The translations under genes were made by a program, and so were the position numbers. This document shows, piece after piece, positions 1-8,440 of a DNA stretch of 64,000 nucleotides. Origin of the DNA: a virus; IMG/VR virus record IMGVR_UViG_3300026473_000011, positions 1 to 64,000 of that record, one strand, 5' to 3'. Positions within the stretch are counted from its first letter, which is position 1; each line of letters begins with the position of its first letter. The notes beneath the pieces are model-generated. The model did no database searches and was not told the origin of the DNA. It was given only the letters and a program-made list of their open reading frames with translations.

Positions 1-146
1 CCATCAAGGTCAGGGAGACAGAAATGCTCCCGTCACAGGCCGGATATACGAGTGCAAGTGTTTCAGCCAAACCAGATCAAAAAAATCTCACGCAAAGTGG
101 AGGAGTCCATATACGTTCATACAGACATCGCAGCAAGGAGACCCAA

Positions 147-353
147 ATGGCAGCTACCAACATCACAACGCAGACCGAACAGAATTACGACCGCTTCATC
201 ACCGAACTGACCGCGCTCACCCGCAAATACGGTGTGGCGATCCAGTCGGTCGGTGGGGTTTACCTGGCTGATGAGCGAGGTGAATTTGACAAGCTCACTT
301 ACACAGCCGACATCAGCAGTGGCGACCTGTACCCGAATTTCTCGAACAACTAA
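147..353 (+). CDS. Small phage-type hypothetical protein (68 aa)
   Basis: I do not recognise the family. The ATG at 147 follows AAGGAG eight bases upstream, which favours it over longer in-frame starts from position 24. The product is hydrophilic, starts MAATNITTQTEQ and has no membrane segment or metal motif. It is transcribed opposite to the neighbouring DUF6933 and methylase genes. Being a small ORF at the edge of a prophage early region, it is probably a phage accessory gene; that is inferred from position only. Confidence 0.5.
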   Translation: MAATNITTQTEQNYDRFITELTALTRKYGVAIQSVGGVYLADERGEFDKLTYTADISSGDLYPNFSNN

Positions 354-386
354 GGGCAAGCCGAACAGATTTTCTGCAGGGGAAAT

Positions 387-884
387 TCAGTGAATCGCTC
401 CGCCATGAACCAGCTCACGCACAGCCTTGTCCGGAAAGACTGCACCTTTGTAAAGCGGGCCACAGGGCGTACCTGCCAACCTGAGCGACAACCCAACCGG
501 ATCGATTGATCCATCCTGGTCGCGGTAGCCCTCTGCCAGATACACGAACTCGTTCATCACGCCTAAAACGCTGCGGTTGGCGGTCTTGGCATAGACCACC
601 TCACCCATGCCATTGATTTCTGAATCAATGAATTCGGCTGGCATGTCGAGTGCTCGCAACACTTCTCGCAACGCAATCGGGAATCGCTGCGCAAGCGTTG
701 CAGCCGGCGCCAATGGCAACAACACAGGCAACAGCGTTCTCTCATTGACCACAAGCGCCATTTGGGGCTTCCAAAACAGCGCAGTGGCATACCAGTTACC
801 AAGGCGCGTTGTACCGGCCCGAGGCGCTTCAAGCTCCGGCTTGATGCGATCGAGAAGCTTCTTGGTGCAGTGAAGACTGAACAT
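387..884 (-). CDS. DUF6933 domain protein
   Basis: The N-terminus MFSLHCTKKLLDRIKPE followed by a hydrophobic LGNWYATALFW stretch is the pattern I associate with DUF6933, a family of about 160-170 residues with no known biochemical role. The length of 165 aa is normal for it. There is no signal peptide. It lies downstream of the phage methylase on the same strand, with about 60 bp between them. A convergent small gene lies to the left. The Shine-Dalgarno signal is weak. Confidence 0.6.
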   Translation of the reverse strand: MFSLHCTKKLLDRIKPELEAPRAGTTRLGNWYATALFWKPQMALVVNERTLLPVLLPLAPAATLAQRFPIALREVLRALDMPAEFIDSEINGMGEVVYAKTANRSVLGVMNEFVYLAEGYRDQDGSIDPVGLSLRLAGTPCGPLYKGAVFPDKAVRELVHGGAIH

Positions 885-947
885 GCCGGTCTGAGTTCAT
901 GGTTGGGACTTACCCATGATTTTGACGCAAGCCTATGTTGACCACCA

Positions 948-2207
948 TCATTGGGCTACTGGATCGGGAAGCGCCGCTTCGCTGGCCTCAGAAAACTTCA
1001 TGCCGTCGTCTTCGCGCACTGCCTGCTGACCGGTGTAGTCCTCCCAGCGCTTGATGATCACATCCACGAACTTGGGATCGAGTTCAATGAGACGGGCGTG
1101 ACGCCCAGTCTTCTCACTGGCGATCAGGGTGGTACCGGAGCCACCGAACAGGTCCAGAACAATGTCCCGGCTCTTCGATGAATTCTTGATGGCCCGCTCG
1201 ACCAGCTCGACCGGTTTCATGGTCGGGTGCAAGTCATTGACCCGGGGCTTGTTGTAGTTCCAGATGTCCGACTGGTCGCGGTCTCCACACCAGAAGTGGT
1301 CCGAGCCCTGCTTCCAGCCATACAGGATGGGTTCGTACTGGCGCTGGTAATCCGCGCGTCCGAGTGTGAAGGTGTTCTTGGACCAGATGATGAAAGTTGA
1401 CCACTTGCCGCCTGCCTTGATCCAGGCTTTTTGCAGGGTGTGCAGCTCAGATGAGCTCATGCACACATAGCAGGCGCCCTTGGTGACCACAAGCAGGTTC
1501 AGGCAGGCGTCATAGAGGAACTGAAAGAACCCCTCACCCAGATCGTCGTTCATGATGCGCCGGTCTTTGCCACGCATCTTGTCCTTGACACTGTTGCCGT
1601 AGTCCACGTTGTAGGGTGGATCGGTGAAGGCCATATCAGCCAATTGGCCACCCATGAGGCGCTCCACATCCGACAAGACGGTGGAGTCACCACAAAGGAG
1701 GCGGTGGTTGCCGAGAATCCACAAGTCCCCAGGTCTGGATACCGGGTCTACTGGTGCTTCTGGGATTGCGTCATCCTCAGTCAAACCACCGCCTGATTCG
1801 TCGCCGTTCAGAAGCTCTTCGAGCTCCTTGTCGGTGAAGCCCACCAGGTCAAGATCAAAGTCGGCCGCTTTGAGTTCAGCCAACTCGAGTTTTAGGAGTT
1901 CATCGTCCCAACCTGCGTTCTCGGCCAGACGGTTGTCGGCCAGGATGTAGGCCTTCTTTTGCTCGGGTGTCAGGTGCCCCAGTTCAATGACCGGCACCTC
2001 CTTGATGCCCAGCTTGCGTGCTGCCATCAAGCGGCCGTGCCCCGCGATCAAGCCCTTGGCACCGTCCGTGAGGATCGGGTTGGTCCAGCCGAACTCGGTG
2101 ATCGAGGCCGCGATTTGCGCCACCTGGGCATCGCTGTGGGTGCGGGCATTGCGTGCATAGGGGACGAGCGCGTCCACTGGGACCATGCGGATCTCAGGAT
2201 GATTCAT
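948..2207 (-). CDS. ParB-N domain / beta-class DNA methyltransferase fusion
   Basis: The first 100 residues form a ParB/Srx-type domain: VDALVPYARNAR, then GLIAGHGRLMAARKLG with its GHGR signature. The rest is an N4-cytosine/N6-adenine methylase with TDPPYNVDYG (catalytic motif IV) before LDLFGGSGTTLIA (SAM-binding motif I), the beta-class order. TMKPVELV near the end is the usual conserved segment. Such fusions are common in phages, where they modify phage DNA against host restriction. I chose the ATG at 2207 (MNHPEIRMVPVDAL) over an upstream TTG at 2234. It is the leftmost gene of the leftward early block. The target sequence cannot be read from this. Confidence 0.9.
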   Translation of the reverse strand: MNHPEIRMVPVDALVPYARNARTHSDAQVAQIAASITEFGWTNPILTDGAKGLIAGHGRLMAARKLGIKEVPVIELGHLTPEQKKAYILADNRLAENAGWDDELLKLELAELKAADFDLDLVGFTDKELEELLNGDESGGGLTEDDAIPEAPVDPVSRPGDLWILGNHRLLCGDSTVLSDVERLMGGQLADMAFTDPPYNVDYGNSVKDKMRGKDRRIMNDDLGEGFFQFLYDACLNLLVVTKGACYVCMSSSELHTLQKAWIKAGGKWSTFIIWSKNTFTLGRADYQRQYEPILYGWKQGSDHFWCGDRDQSDIWNYNKPRVNDLHPTMKPVELVERAIKNSSKSRDIVLDLFGGSGTTLIASEKTGRHARLIELDPKFVDVIIKRWEDYTGQQAVREDDGMKFSEASEAALPDPVAQ

Positions 2208-2251
2208 GGGGGTGACCGGTAAAATTGACCGCAAAACGAGAATGTCTTGCA

Positions 2252-2473
2252 GTGCAGATCAAAGTAGTTCGCGGGGTTCTGGCCCGCAAAAGCCCGACTG
2301 AGGCCACAGCATCCGGAGCAGGCTTTACGCCGCTGGTTGCTGGGACCTATGAAGTGGGATCAGAAATTCATGGCCGTCTGGAGGTTCTCCGCGAGGGAAA
2401 ACCGATCGTGTACCTACCGCTTGAGAAGCTGGTGGAGTACGAGGCCGCAGGGGAAATCGAAGTTCATCGATAG
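2252..2473 (+). CDS. Small hypothetical protein (about 73 aa)
   Basis: This is an open frame with a credible protein-like composition, ending KLVEYEAAGEIEVHR. It probably starts at a GTG at 2252 (MQIKVVRGVLARK) with ACGAG upstream. It runs divergently from the methylase and has no recognisable domain. The orientation, against the surrounding leftward early genes, lowers confidence. It could be a phage moron or a chance frame. Confidence 0.4.
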   Translation: MQIKVVRGVLARKSPTEATASGAGFTPLVAGTYEVGSEIHGRLEVLREGKPIVYLPLEKLVEYEAAGEIEVHR

Positions 2474-2500
2474 GATTCAGACATCGTCAGAAGACGTCGA

Positions 2501-2601
2501 TGTCATCGACTGTCTTTGACCCCTTCCCAACTCTATTCCGACTGTTTCGGGGGATTTCCGAGGTGTCATCGACTGTGTGTGACTGTCATCACTGTCTTTG
2601 C
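2501..2601. repeat. Three imperfect copies of TGTCATCGACTGTCTTTG
   Basis: TGTCATCGACTGTCTTTG at 2501-2518, TGTCATCGACTGTGTGTG at 2564-2581 and TGTCATCACTGTCTTTG at 2584-2600 are related direct repeats. They lie in the 280-bp gap between two convergent genes (3' ends at 2473 and 2754). No hairpin or credible ORF explains them. They could be protein-binding sites or remnants of local duplication. Confidence 0.6.
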
Positions 2602-2753
2602 ACTCGTGTGTCCACCGTAGACGAAAATGTAGCTGCAAATCGGCCAAATGTTGCAGCGTGTTTTGGCCCCAAAAACCGCGCATTCCCTTTTCGATTTGAA
2701 TTGCGCCGCTCATGCACGCCAAAACACGCTAATTTCCTCTCTGGTTCAAATCC

Positions 2754-3149
2754 TCACTGTTTCGGTTGCGCGGCCTGCCTGTTAAGCAGATCGGCCACCA
2801 CTTGCATGTCCCGCTTCCAGCGTCTCCACGCAGTGGTGCGGTCACAGGCAAAGCGCTTGCTGATTTCCACCCAGTCAAATCGCTTGGCCCGCATCCACAC
2901 CAGGTGCCGCTCATCGAGTTCAAGCATCTGTACCCAGCGCATGACTTCGAGCATCTGCTCCACATCCTGTGGAGATGGAGGTGCCATGCGGTACACCCTG
3001 TGCGGATCCGGGTACGTGTCGTTTGGCAAGATCACAATGGGCCAGGTGCTGGCGTAGCCCTGCACCGCCACGCGTGGCAGGCGCCTGGCGGTTCTGGCCG
3101 CATCGACAAAGCGCTCGGCCACCGCTTCGACTGTCCAGACTTCAACCAT
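2754..3149 (-). CDS. DUF6362 family helix-turn-helix protein
   Basis: The product is 131 aa, starting MVEVWTVEAVAERFVDAART. The ATG at 3149 is preceded by GGAGG. The C-terminal third, WVEISKRFACDRTTAWRRW, reads as a helix-turn-helix, and the family (DUF6362) is typical of prophage early regions. Such proteins are likely to bind DNA; a specific role (terminase-like or regulatory) is not established. Its start overlaps the end of the next gene upstream by eight bases, so the two are translationally coupled. Confidence 0.7.
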   Translation of the reverse strand: MVEVWTVEAVAERFVDAARTARRLPRVAVQGYASTWPIVILPNDTYPDPHRVYRMAPPSPQDVEQMLEVMRWVQMLELDERHLVWMRAKRFDWVEISKRFACDRTTAWRRWKRDMQVVADLLNRQAAQPKQ

Positions 3150-3366
3150 GGCCACCTCCCTTTTGCTGACCATGGCCTTGGCCGTAGAGCCGCTCGCCAA
3201 TGCTGCGAATGGGTTGGCGCTCCAGGAAGTCCAGGCGCTCGTCATCATGGGAGATGACCAGGATGTGCTGATCGCGCCACCCCTGGCGTTTGGTGGCTTC
3301 GACATCCATGGGAGTGGCCTGCATGCGTCCAAGGGGCGATGGGTAACGTGCTGGAGGGATCTTCAT
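3142..3366 (-). CDS. Small conserved phage protein (74 aa)
   Basis: The product starts MKIPPARYPSPLGRM. The sequence has the look of a conserved small protein of Burkholderiales prophages, but I cannot name a family. A strong GGAGG lies seven bases before the ATG. It has a Gly/His/Gln-rich C-terminus and no membrane segment. It sits between the primase/helicase and the DUF6362 gene in the leftward operon and overlaps the latter. Confidence 0.7.
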   Translation of the reverse strand: MKIPPARYPSPLGRMQATPMDVEATKRQGWRDQHILVISHDDERLDFLERQPIRSIGERLYGQGHGQQKGGGHG

Positions 3367-3575
3367 ACCTGCCCTCCAAACGAAATATTCCGATGCGCCG
3401 CTGGGAAGTCAAAAACGGACTTGTACGGTTTTGACAATGGGTCTGACGCTTTTGACGGTACAAAACACTCCTTCTCTTTATGCGCGTCTACGCGCCCGCG
3501 TAAAGAACCAATGTAATGACTCGTCAGTTGTGTCGAAGAGCCAATATCTGAAACCTTTTTCATTGAAATTTCCTC

Positions 3576-5894
3576 TCAATCATCGTTGTATGGATAGGAC
3601 CGGGCAGGCAAGGAAGTGGGCTGTTTGAGGTCGATCCCCTGATAGCCACGCACGCCCATGGAGTTGCGCCACTTCTCGAACCGTCTGGCCAGCAAGGCGT
3701 CCGAGAACCGGCGTTGCGTGCCTATGTACTCACCACTGAGTTCGGCCCACTGCTTCCAGTCGTTGAAGAGGGTGGCTGTCAATGCCTTGTGGTTGACGCC
3801 CAGGTTGCAGCGCTCACTCATCCACCGCCCCATGGCGTCCTCGGCCTCGAAGTACTCTTCGGTCGCACTCACCACGGACTTGGGCTGGACCAGGCCCTGG
3901 GTTTGCCAAAGCAGGCAGCCCTGCACCGCCCAGGCCATGATTCCGTCGCGCTCGGCAAGCAGCTTCTCGGTCAAGAGCGGATCGCGCTTTTCTGGAGGGA
4001 CCGTGATCGTGAAAGGGATCAGGTGCATGCGGCGGCGCATGGCCTCGTCGATGTTGCGAATCGCAGGCTTGTGATTGCCCGCGATGAGCAGCTTGAACTG
4101 CGGCCGGTAGGTGAAGAAGTCCTGGTGCATCAGGCGCGCAGTGATGTCGTCACCCCCCGTGATCGCCTTGATCTTGGATTCGTTCCAGCGCCTGCCTTGC
4201 TCTGTCTCCGTTGCCGAAACAAAGCGGGCACCACGCAGTCCTGCCAGATCAGTGGGGTGCCGGTCCGAGCGCGATTCCATGAAGGTGTCCATGGGAGCGT
4301 TTGCGGCATAGTCGCCCAGCACCGTGGAGATCACGTTCACAAACACCGACTTGCCATTGGCCCCTGTGCCGTACAGGAAGAAGAGCGCATGGGTGCTGAT
4401 GTCACCCGTCAGGCAATACCCCACCACGCGTTGCAGGTAGTCCTGGAGTTCTTCATCGCCCCCAGTGACGTTCACCAGAAAATTGCGCCAAACCGGGCAA
4501 TCGCCTTGCGGCGTGGCCGTGGTGACCTTGGTCATGCGGCGGTCCCGATCGTGTGGGCCACGTGCACCAGTGCGCAAGTCCACAATGCCACCAGGCGTGT
4601 TCAAGAGCCAGACGCTGGAGTCCCACTCTTCAACCGTGGCGCTGTGACGGGGCTCCGAACGCACAATGCGCTCTATCGCCGAGATCGTTCCAGAGCTGGC
4701 CAAGCGACCTTTGAGCTTGGTGCCATCCGCTTGTACCGAAGCAGCCCTGCAGATCAAGCGACACAGGTGCATCACATACAAGGCTTTGTCGATGTTCCAG
4801 CGCACACCATTCCACACGAGCCACTTGCTCCACGGCGCGCAGTAGCGCCAGTCCTCGGCGAACTGGTGAGAAAAGGCCATGGCCAAGCCATCTTCGTTCG
4901 TGTAGTCGATGCCGTCGACCAACTGCATGGGCGCATGCACATCGATCTGACGCACCACAGGAACTCTCTCGCCAACGGCCAGAAATCCCGTGATGTCAAA
5001 GCCGTCCTGCACAGCATCGGCCACATCCCAGCCTTCGGGCTTCTCTGCCGGGGGCTGCAAGATCACGCACGACTTGGCCCCCGCCTGCATGATGGCTTGT
5101 GAGGCATGGTCGGCGTATTGCCAGCCAGGCTTATCCCGGTCTGGCCAGATCAGTACGTGCTTGCCAGACAAGGGCGACCAGTCGGTTTTTTCGACGGGAG
5201 CGTTGGCTCCATGCATGGCTGTGGTGGCGCACACCCCCAGATCAATCAATGCCTGAGCGCACTTCTCGCCTTCCACCACCACGACCTGCTCAGCCTTGAG
5301 CATGCCCGGCTGGTTGAACAGAGGACGCGGCTCTGGAGGAGCCATCTTGCGACGGCGCACATCCCAGGGCCTGAATTCTTTGCGCCCGGGTTCGGGGTCG
5401 TAGCGGTAAACCACAGCGATGAGTTTTCCGCTGGCGTCCTGGTAATCCCACTTGGCCGTTGAAGGGCCAAGCTCATCCACAGCAGGTGCTTTGGCTTTAC
5501 TGGCTGCCACGCTGCTTACGGGCATGGCTGAGGCACGGCCAAGCCAACTCTTGGCCCGCTCGAGCACCTGGGGAAATTGGACCTGCACATCGAGGCTGTA
5601 GTAACGGGCGATGAGGTCGAGGATGTCACCGCCTTCACCCGTGGCACGGTCGGTCCACAAGCCAGCCTTAGGGCCAGAAAGCAGGAGTTCCAGGCTGTCA
5701 CCGGGACCACCCATCACATCGCCGACCAGGTACTTGTTCTGGCGACGTTTGCCCGAAGGCCAGATATCCAATACCAACAGGCCAAGTTGTTCGTTGAGGG
5801 CTGAGCGGATTTCATCTTTCTCGCGCGCCGTGTCCGTACCGCCCTCAGCAGCCTTACGCGCTTGGCCGCTGGGGACATCGTTGAAATCAAGCAT
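3576..5894 (-). CDS. P4-type phage primase/SF3 helicase
   Basis: This 772-aa protein is the phage replication enzyme. The N-terminal half has a TOPRIM-like segment (VVVVEGEKCAQAL near residue 205, then IWPDRDKPG near 250). The C-terminal half is a D5/SF3 helicase with Walker A LYGTGANGKSVF near 509-516. It also has FVSATETEQGRRW and the sensor-like LLIAGNHKPAIR further on. The family primes and unwinds phage DNA. The ATG at 5894 has GGGAGG upstream and overlaps the stop of the HTH gene before it. A longer start at 5918 is less likely. Confidence 0.92.
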   Translation of the reverse strand: MLDFNDVPSGQARKAAEGGTDTAREKDEIRSALNEQLGLLVLDIWPSGKRRQNKYLVGDVMGGPGDSLELLLSGPKAGLWTDRATGEGGDILDLIARYYSLDVQVQFPQVLERAKSWLGRASAMPVSSVAASKAKAPAVDELGPSTAKWDYQDASGKLIAVVYRYDPEPGRKEFRPWDVRRRKMAPPEPRPLFNQPGMLKAEQVVVVEGEKCAQALIDLGVCATTAMHGANAPVEKTDWSPLSGKHVLIWPDRDKPGWQYADHASQAIMQAGAKSCVILQPPAEKPEGWDVADAVQDGFDITGFLAVGERVPVVRQIDVHAPMQLVDGIDYTNEDGLAMAFSHQFAEDWRYCAPWSKWLVWNGVRWNIDKALYVMHLCRLICRAASVQADGTKLKGRLASSGTISAIERIVRSEPRHSATVEEWDSSVWLLNTPGGIVDLRTGARGPHDRDRRMTKVTTATPQGDCPVWRNFLVNVTGGDEELQDYLQRVVGYCLTGDISTHALFFLYGTGANGKSVFVNVISTVLGDYAANAPMDTFMESRSDRHPTDLAGLRGARFVSATETEQGRRWNESKIKAITGGDDITARLMHQDFFTYRPQFKLLIAGNHKPAIRNIDEAMRRRMHLIPFTITVPPEKRDPLLTEKLLAERDGIMAWAVQGCLLWQTQGLVQPKSVVSATEEYFEAEDAMGRWMSERCNLGVNHKALTATLFNDWKQWAELSGEYIGTQRRFSDALLARRFEKWRNSMGVRGYQGIDLKQPTSLPARSYPYNDD

Positions 5895-6174
5895 GCGCAC
5901 CTCCCGTTTGAGATGCATCTGGGTACTTGACCTGCTCGGCTGCGTACCTCACTTGCCATTTGTGAAGTTCCCGGATCCGATAGCGCACCATGCGATTGAT
6001 GGAGTAGTACGGGATTCCCAACTCAGCGCGCTTGCGGGCATCGATGAAGTAGTACAGCGGTAGGTTCAGTGCAGCAGAAGCCTGCTCGGCCGTGACAAGA
6101 AAGTCCTCCGCGAAGTCAGCCGCCATATGTGCTGGCTGCCTCTTTGGAGAAATCATTGGTTTGGTTTTTTTCAT
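5887..6174 (-). CDS. Phage HTH DNA-binding protein
   Basis: This small basic protein of 95 aa (99 if it starts at 6186) contains VTAEQASAALNLPLYYFIDARKR in its middle, which reads as an excisionase-like winged helix-turn-helix. It overlaps the primase start by eight bases, so it is probably co-translated with it. No strong Shine-Dalgarno decides between the ATGs at 6186 and 6174. The likely role is regulation or recruitment of the replication protein; this is inferred from position. Confidence 0.65.
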   Translation of the reverse strand: MKKTKPMISPKRQPAHMAADFAEDFLVTAEQASAALNLPLYYFIDARKRAELGIPYYSINRMVRYRIRELHKWQVRYAAEQVKYPDASQTGGAHA

Positions 6175-6248
6175 GAAAACAGTCATCCCTGCAGACGGCT
6201 TTCGTCGTCTGCATCAGTTGGTTGGTGAAGGTTGGAAGGACGCTCAGC

Positions 6249-6689
6249 TCAATAAATTGGCTGGGCATCCAGTTGCATACGAACGCTTGGGTACTTGCTG
6301 CGTTCGTGTTCTTGAACCATGGCCTCGACATAGGTCGTGACCACGGCGTTGATCAGCTGCAGAGCTTCTTGCTGGGTGTAGCTCGACAGCGGGCGATCCA
6401 TTCCGATCTCGCTGGCAGCTTCGCCCAAAGGCTTGAGGCACTGCTGCATGGCGGCGAGTTCTGCTTCAGTCGGATCTATCACGCCCACTCCCAAGTCTGC
6501 TGCCGTCGGCAATGCGCCCTCGCGTTCGAGGTAGCGCACACCGGCCGCGTAAAGCCGATGGAAACAATCTTGGCAACGCCTTGAGCAGAAGATCCAGTCG
6601 ATGGGATATCGCTTGGGATGCCCCACCTTGAAGCGCAGATCCACATGGCCAAATCCTCTGGCCTGACGGGAACACACCCAGCACTTCAT
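6249..6689 (-). CDS. DUF6511 zinc-finger-like phage protein
   Basis: The N-terminus MKCWVCSRQARGFGHVD followed by IFCSRRCQDCFHRLY gives two Cys pairs (CWVC and CSRRC) that probably bind zinc. This is the pattern of DUF6511, found in phage replication regions. The product is 146 aa and GAGG lies five bases before the ATG. It lies 12 bp after the end of the 227-aa gene upstream, in the same operon. The function is unknown; nucleic-acid binding is plausible. Confidence 0.7.
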   Translation of the reverse strand: MKCWVCSRQARGFGHVDLRFKVGHPKRYPIDWIFCSRRCQDCFHRLYAAGVRYLEREGALPTAADLGVGVIDPTEAELAAMQQCLKPLGEAASEIGMDRPLSSYTQQEALQLINAVVTTYVEAMVQEHERSKYPSVRMQLDAQPIY

Positions 6690-6701
6690 GCAGCCTCGCC
6701 A

Positions 6702-7385
6702 TCACTGCGCCCATGCAGGTCGGCCCTGCACGTTGCCGGGACGGGGGGTGTAGCTGACCCCCGACTGGGGGGCTTGCGCCGCAGTTGTGGGTACGGCAGT
6801 CGCTGGGGCCCCGCCAGATCCATGGCCACCACCGGTGCCCCCATCACGTTGCAGTTTGGCTTGCATCAGGTCGGCGTACTCTTTGTGATCGGGCTCAATC
6901 ACCAGCCGGATGATGTTGCGGTACTCGCCTTGGCCATCTTTTTCAATACCGATGCGCGCGGCAAATTCAGCACCATCGAGGTCACCAAAGCTGCGAATCT
7001 GGCGAGCGCGCTGTGCTTCGGGTGAGTTGTCATAGGGGTGGATGTTGCGCGAGCTGTTGAGCACCGCCTTGATGAAGCTGCGCCCCATCTGCGCCCAAGT
7101 TGGCCCCTTGTTGGAGTGCAGGCCCACATTGCTCCAGATCTTGCGCTTGGCAAATGGTCCCGTGAGCAGCACGAATTCGCAGGACAGGAACACTGCCCCC
7201 GTTTCATCCGACGCCGTGGCATAGCCACCCGTCCAGCCCTTGCTGGCGTCGTCATGGCCGCCGGGTTTGATGGCCATGCGCACCAGGGCCTGGGTGCCTT
7301 TTGGGATCAGGTTGAACTCGCCTTGCTGGGCATCGGCGTTATTGAAATCAGACCATGCAGCCTGGTGGTGGTTGTCGTGGTTCAT
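6702..7385 (-). CDS. Phage early protein, possibly DUF669/SSB-like
   Basis: This is a 227-aa protein with a strong AAGGAG before the ATG. The first 170 residues are a compact domain (LIPKGTQALVRMAIKPGG; IWSNVGLHSNKGPTWAQMG). A Gly/Ala/Pro-rich tail follows, ending GRPAWAQ. The layout of a beta-rich domain with a disordered acidic or Gly-rich tail, placed next to a primase, resembles phage single-strand-binding-like (DUF669) proteins. The resemblance is to architecture, not to a motif I can align. Confidence 0.5.
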   Translation of the reverse strand: MNHDNHHQAAWSDFNNADAQQGEFNLIPKGTQALVRMAIKPGGHDDASKGWTGGYATASDETGAVFLSCEFVLLTGPFAKRKIWSNVGLHSNKGPTWAQMGRSFIKAVLNSSRNIHPYDNSPEAQRARQIRSFGDLDGAEFAARIGIEKDGQGEYRNIIRLVIEPDHKEYADLMQAKLQRDGGTGGGHGSGGAPATAVPTTAAQAPQSGVSYTPRPGNVQGRPAWAQ

Positions 7386-7439
7386 TGAGAAATCTCCTTT
7401 GATTGGTGGTGTTTGGGTGAAGATGAAGGCTTTGGGCGC

Positions 7440-7925
7440 TCAGAGCTGGACATCACCTACCCAGCGGATCTGGAAGGTGGGCTCGGTGATGAGTTCCTTG
7501 CGGGCGGGCTGAAATGCCGCGCGCAGCAGTGGGTGCCAGCGGGCGTAGTCCTGCTCAGCCACCGTGAACTGAACCTGCATGAAGTCCTGTACGCGGTCAC
7601 CTGCAACGACCATCCGTTCAGCGATTTCAGACAGGTGCTTTTGGTCCCAGACGATTTCTTTGGGCTGAGAGACATCGATCTGCAGGTCACCGTCGTCGAT
7701 CCGGAACCTTGCCGCTTCGTCCTGACCCAGGGTTGCGGCATGACGGATCTGGTCGGCATAGCGAGTTTCCATGCCCCGATTGATCCGGCCACGCATTTGC
7801 AGCGTCCAGTCATGGAGCTGCTGCACAGCGTTGCTGAAATGAACCAGTTGGTCTTTGGGCAGACGGCTGATCTGGCTCTCGGAGAGGTCAGGCAAAGCCG
7901 CCTGCTGCAATTGAAGGTGATTCAT
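7440..7925 (-). CDS. Hypothetical phage early protein (161 aa)
   Basis: The family is not recognised. The start MNHLQLQQAALPDLSESQ at 7925 has AAGGAGT upstream; the frame stays open further upstream to 8237, but that part is the shadow of the HTH gene. The product is helical and hydrophilic, with no metal or nucleotide motif. It sits between the HTH regulator and the SSB-like gene in the early operon, so a replication or recombination role is possible but unproven. Confidence 0.65.
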   Translation of the reverse strand: MNHLQLQQAALPDLSESQISRLPKDQLVHFSNAVQQLHDWTLQMRGRINRGMETRYADQIRHAATLGQDEAARFRIDDGDLQIDVSQPKEIVWDQKHLSEIAERMVVAGDRVQDFMQVQFTVAEQDYARWHPLLRAAFQPARKELITEPTFQIRWVGDVQL

Positions 7926-7936
7926 GGGGTGACTCC

Positions 7937-8206
7937 TTAGGCTGTTGCTCGTTGTGATGTGGAGACGTGCTGGACGCAGTTCTCGAAGGCGATCACGGCA
8001 TTGAGGGGGTAGTTCACCCGCTTGCCCAGCTTCAAGTAGTGGGGACCGCGCCCTTCCATTCGCCAACGTTGAAGGGTCTTGGGGCTCATTCCCCATCGCG
8101 AAGCCAAATCGGCTTCGCTCAGGACTTGCCGTGGGTGCATGTATGGCTCTGAGGCCATGACGCTCAAGGGGTTGAGCGTTGAAAGCGCTGGTGTTGCTAG
8201 CAGCAT
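7937..8206 (-). CDS. MerR/excisionase-like HTH protein
   Basis: This 89-aa protein has EADLASRWGMSPKTLQRWR followed by GPHYLKLGKRVNYPL, the winged helix-turn-helix of the HTH_17 type. AAGGAGTG precedes the ATG at 8206. It is the first gene of the leftward early operon and lies just downstream of the GGAACT repeat cluster, so it may be the regulator that reads it. The same domain recurs in the product of the gene at 22323, which carries SPKTLQRWR and YLKLGK in the same order. Confidence 0.75.
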   Translation of the reverse strand: MLLATPALSTLNPLSVMASEPYMHPRQVLSEADLASRWGMSPKTLQRWRMEGRGPHYLKLGKRVNYPLNAVIAFENCVQHVSTSQRATA

Positions 8207-8260
8207 TGGTCACTCCTTTCAGAGAGTTGAGGGACAACGCTGCTATTTCAGAAAATCAAT

Positions 8261-8313
8261 AGGGAACTGATAAGGAACTGATTAAGGAACTTTGGCGATA
8301 ACTCCAGTTCCTT
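8261..8313. promoter_or_regulatory. Operator-like cluster of GGAACT half-sites
   Basis: GGAACT occurs at 8261, 8272 and 8284, and its complement AGTTCC at 8304. The last two sit inside a perfect 10-bp inverted repeat, TTAAGGAACT (8280-8289) and AGTTCCTTAA (8304-8313). The 11-12 bp spacing puts the sites on one face of the helix. The cluster lies 55-107 bp upstream of the first gene of the leftward early operon, as expected for a repressor or activator site. Confidence 0.65.
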
Positions 8314-8440
8314 AATAACTGCCGACATTCAGCGGACATGACACATGAGATGCGTCACCCACCCGGCTGCGCAAGTCGGAGGGCTGATGTGGCGTGAAAA
8401 GATCCGTCGGAAAGCGCTGGCCGACGGACTGAGGATGAAT

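Noticed and set aside
948-2207. ParB domain read as a plasmid partition gene
   Set aside because: The domain is fused to a methylase with DPPY and FGGSG, and no parA or centromere-like repeats are near.
2477-2722. An 81-aa frame on the minus strand
   Set aside because: It runs through the repeat cluster, has no ribosome site and no protein-like pattern.
3714-5102. A 462-aa open frame on the plus strand
   Set aside because: It is the antisense of the P4-type primase/helicase, which has clear motifs on the minus strand.
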